From: Brugia malayi
Taxonomy: Eukaryota; Nematoda; Chromadorea; Rhabditida; Onchocercidae
Assembly (NCBI RefSeq): GCF_000002995.4
Contig: NW_025062476.1
Coordinates: 4,756,001-4,820,000 of the forward strand
Length of the DNA: 64,000 nt
Reading direction: 5' to 3'
Shown: positions 62,601-64,000 of the stretch, one piece after another
Position numbering within the stretch: position 1 is the stretch's first letter
Layout of the letters: each line of letters opens with the position of its first letter
Program-made: the position numbers and the translations under genes
The notes under the pieces: generated by a model
Seen by the model: only the letters and a program-made list of their open reading frames with translations
Databases searched by the model: none
What the model was told of the DNA's origin: nothing

Positions 62601-63669
62601 AAAGAATAATTGGAATAGCCAAATGGGCAATGAGAAGGATCATTAGTAGGAAGTTATTATGGAAGGGAGAATTAATAATCTAATAGTAGAAATGAAAGGC
62701 ATATTAAATACCCGATCATTGACTTATGCAAATTTCGAAGATTACATAAGCACACGCCCAACTGATTTCATCTGACCTAATGCTCATTACCCACTCTCTC
62801 ACCCCTTACTCCTCCCTCCCCCTCCCAACTGCTAACAACAATGATCTGGGAAAAATTTCCCCCACGAATTTTCCTCCAAAGAAAAATTTATTGAGTATTG
62901 GTCAAATACCTTCAAAGATCAAACCCTGAAAGCATATGGAAAAATAAATATTTAACCAGTTTTCGAGCATGAACTAAAAGAACATTCTCCTCTAAGAAAT
63001 GTATCAAGAAGAGCTCCCCATGAGGGAAAAATTGTGTTAGTCAATGAACCAGAAAGTCTCCGCGGTGAAAATTAAAAAATTAGCCAGGATAAAAAAAAAT
63101 AAAAAAGGAAGAGATGGAGAAATGAGAAGTGTCTCAATAGAGACTGAAGACTCTTAAACCGATAGTAAATATGTTGTACCCTATATCGCGGATTTTAATA
63201 TCGCGAGACTCTAAAATAGCATATGAAAGTTGACAGTTGACAATATGAGTAAGAAATATGTTCTATGAAATTCTGCAAATAATGCTTATAACTCTTTGTT
63301 TCCAAACTTATGTTTAGTCTGTAAATTTTTTATATATTGTTTACACGGTATCAGTTCCTCATTTAGTTAACCTCAAACAAGCATGAAAAAAAGAACTGTA
63401 ACAAAAAAATTTCATTTTCATGAAAATTTAAAAGAGGATTATTATACCTTTTGAATTTCTAATTCTCCTGTTGGGTTATTATCCTCTCCCATCAGTTCAA
63501 ATGTAGCTTCTCGTTTTAAGATATCAATTGATTTTAAATTTCTCAACAACTTCAATTCGATCGATTTCTTTTTTACAATTTCATTTAACGCTCTGGCATA
63601 TTTTGGCACATCGAATATGTCGGATGAAAATGTATTGAATGTTAGATGTATTTGTTCACGAATACCCCT
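56609..63669 (-). CDS. sqrd: Sulfide:quinone oxidoreductase (SQRDL type), C-terminal 239 residues, continues beyond the right edge
   Basis: Mitochondrial FAD flavoprotein that oxidises hydrogen sulfide and passes electrons to quinone. Four exons are in the window: 63448-63669, 57308-57494, 57084-57151 and 56609-56848, with phases 0, 1, 0. The first carries YARALNEIVKKKSIELKLL and KREATFEL. The second has FDFIHVAPPCSAPEVLRNSP, LQHTKFANIFGIGDCLGSP (the GDxxxxP flavin motif, with one redox cysteine) and NKKTAAAL. The third is a short linker. The last begins YNCYSSCPL and has VVLAEF, LPFIYWKLGVKGHWLGPA and IRKILHFG before the stop. This matches the C-terminal half of the animal enzyme. The N-terminal FAD-binding part lies outside the window. 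Intron 57495-63447 is 5.95 kb and contains a decayed Pao element plus one arm of the inverted duplication; the reading frame across it is intact. Confidence 0.9.
57495..58247. other. SQRD intron sequence before the Pao-related arm
   Basis: About 750 bp of AT-rich intron with no recognisable frame. It contains short T- and A-runs and ends where direct repeat B begins. Confidence 0.6.
58248..58312 (+). repeat. Direct repeat B
   Basis: ACTACTGCTGAATTTTTAGA through TGGATGAATTAGTCTTATGA. It is the second copy of the sequence at 52790-52890 and marks where homology to the left arm resumes. Its 3' flank continues into Pao-side sequence identical to the left arm. Confidence 0.85.
58567..62460 (+). 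pseudogene. Decayed BEL/Pao retrotransposon, right copy, inside an SQRD intron
   Basis: Plus-strand relic. A gag-like opening (MIPTNHATAKFSQLSLLTF, then DFNATVHS) starts at 58577. Two frameshifted zinc-knuckle patches follow near 59155-59330 (C-N-KNHWNNEC type, then H-NTVLC). An LTR-like block at about 59440-59850 interrupts the order. A protease-like patch (LFDIGSHSF type) lies near 60080-60130. RT scraps lie at about 60820-61080 (VTPEMNQIG, VEENAFLQQLFPSE). SSHLKALEWRDLI follows near 61430 and LHVFTDASSVA near 61640, then LLSKFVQNRAEEIRKAKFLF near 61890. An integrase-like CMHCKRK patch lies near 62258, with RTRIELYGYPF beyond it. Stops and frameshifts occur throughout. It is antisense to the host gene. 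Confidence 0.83.
59440..59850 (+). repeat. LTR-like segment, right copy
   Basis: Contains GTCACGGATCTCAATATCAC and is the near-identical inverted partner of 44440-44810. It shares scattered motifs (AATGCTTATA...CTCTTTGTT, ATTGTTT..ACAC) with the block at 63180. Lying between gag-like and protease-like parts, it looks like a later LTR insertion or a remnant of a nested element. Confidence 0.6.
62461..63447. other. SQRD intron, Pao 3' remnant and LTR-like end
   Basis: Continues the Pao relic with no clear frame. A C-rich patch (CCCCTTACTCC...) lies at about 62800-62830, a GTC-T-GGGGA-like patch nearby. The LTR-like block from about 63180 to 63400 (ATCGCGGATTTTAATATCGC) plausibly closes the element 45 bp before the SQRD exon at 63448. 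Confidence 0.5.
63180..63400 (+). repeat. LTR-like segment at the right end of the Pao element
   Basis: Starts at TATCGCGGATTTTAATATCG and shares later motifs with the 59440-59850 block. Its position past the integrase-like region fits a 3' LTR. Ends are approximate. Confidence 0.55.
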
Positions 63670-64000
63670 CTGAAAAAACGAAAAAAACTGCAATCATCAG
63701 AAAATTTGGTATATGCTAAAATTAATTTAATTGTGAACAGCATTATTAAAGCGCCTAACAATTGCTTGTTGCCTTTTTAGAAATAACTATCACCGTTAAA
63801 CTTCACAAAATTCACTACTAAATGATTGTTCATTTCGGATATAATCATTTACTTTTTATTCCAGATATAATTCGATTATGTCAACTTGGCCATAGCACAA
63901 ATAAATCATAAGAAATTTTTTAAAGAGAGTTTTTTTTTAAACGTAGCAAAAATTAAGATGACACAATTTTTCAATGAAAATTGCATCTCATAATAAATGT
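63670..64000. other. Upstream intron of SQRD
   Basis: A TTTTTTCAG acceptor abuts the SQRD exon at 63669, so this stretch is the 3' end of the preceding intron on the minus strand. No further exon is seen before the window edge. Confidence 0.65.

Noticed and set aside
58567..63400. The Pao copies as active elements.
   Set aside because: Stops and frameshifts occur in gag, RT, RNase H-like and integrase-like parts, and LTR ends are not intact.

Overview
The window looks like nuclear DNA of a filarial (onchocercid-type) nematode. It is strongly AT-rich, its genes have many short exons, at least one gene starts just after a likely spliced-leader acceptor, interstitial TTAGGC repeats match the nematode telomere hexamer, one receptor gene is of the nematode chemoreceptor type, and there are BEL/Pao retrotransposon relics. 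The species cannot be named from the sequence alone. Exon coordinates were worked out by hand from splice sites, reading phase and homology to known protein families.

Left part (1-16.1 kb), housekeeping genes: DIMT1, the 18S rRNA dimethyladenosine methyltransferase (+, 3044-5190), converges on an RNase H1 gene (-, 5657-7901). About 1 kb upstream of RNase H1, on the same strand, lies a gene (-, 8942-10952) encoding three tandem RNase H1-type hybrid-binding domains with no nuclease domain. The ESCRT-III subunit CHMP3/Vps24 follows (-, 14197-16082). The 16.1-21.6 kb interval is gene-poor and contains a roughly 0.6 kb foldback with telomere-like hexamers in both arms.

Middle (21.6-41.3 kb): a 27-exon cadherin (+, 21645-35679) with a signal peptide, divergent cadherin repeats, a membrane-proximal region like that of CDH23, one transmembrane segment and a short tail. 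It converges on the mRNA-export nucleoporin GLE1 (-, 36709-41263).

Right part (41.3-64 kb): a large imperfect inverted duplication. Each arm carries an apparently intact six-exon nematode GPCR gene (- at 45232-47149; + at 50833-52815), head to head across a 3.7 kb spacer, followed by a decayed BEL/Pao element. The arms are near-identical over long tracts but diverge in patches. Most amino-acid differences fall in the receptor N-terminus and extracellular loops. In the right arm, the receptor and the Pao element are separated by 5.4 kb that includes the last three exons of a sulfide:quinone oxidoreductase gene (-). The Pao element itself lies in an intron of that gene, which runs off the right edge. 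A direct repeat of about 75 bp flanks the 5.4 kb, and the corresponding left-arm junction reads like a recombinant of the two repeat copies. The likely history is inverted duplication, deletion in the left arm, and later gene conversion between arms.

The most unusual items are the three-HBD protein without a nuclease, the cluster of GC-AG introns in the two HBD genes, the mosaic receptor palindrome and the telomere-repeat foldback.
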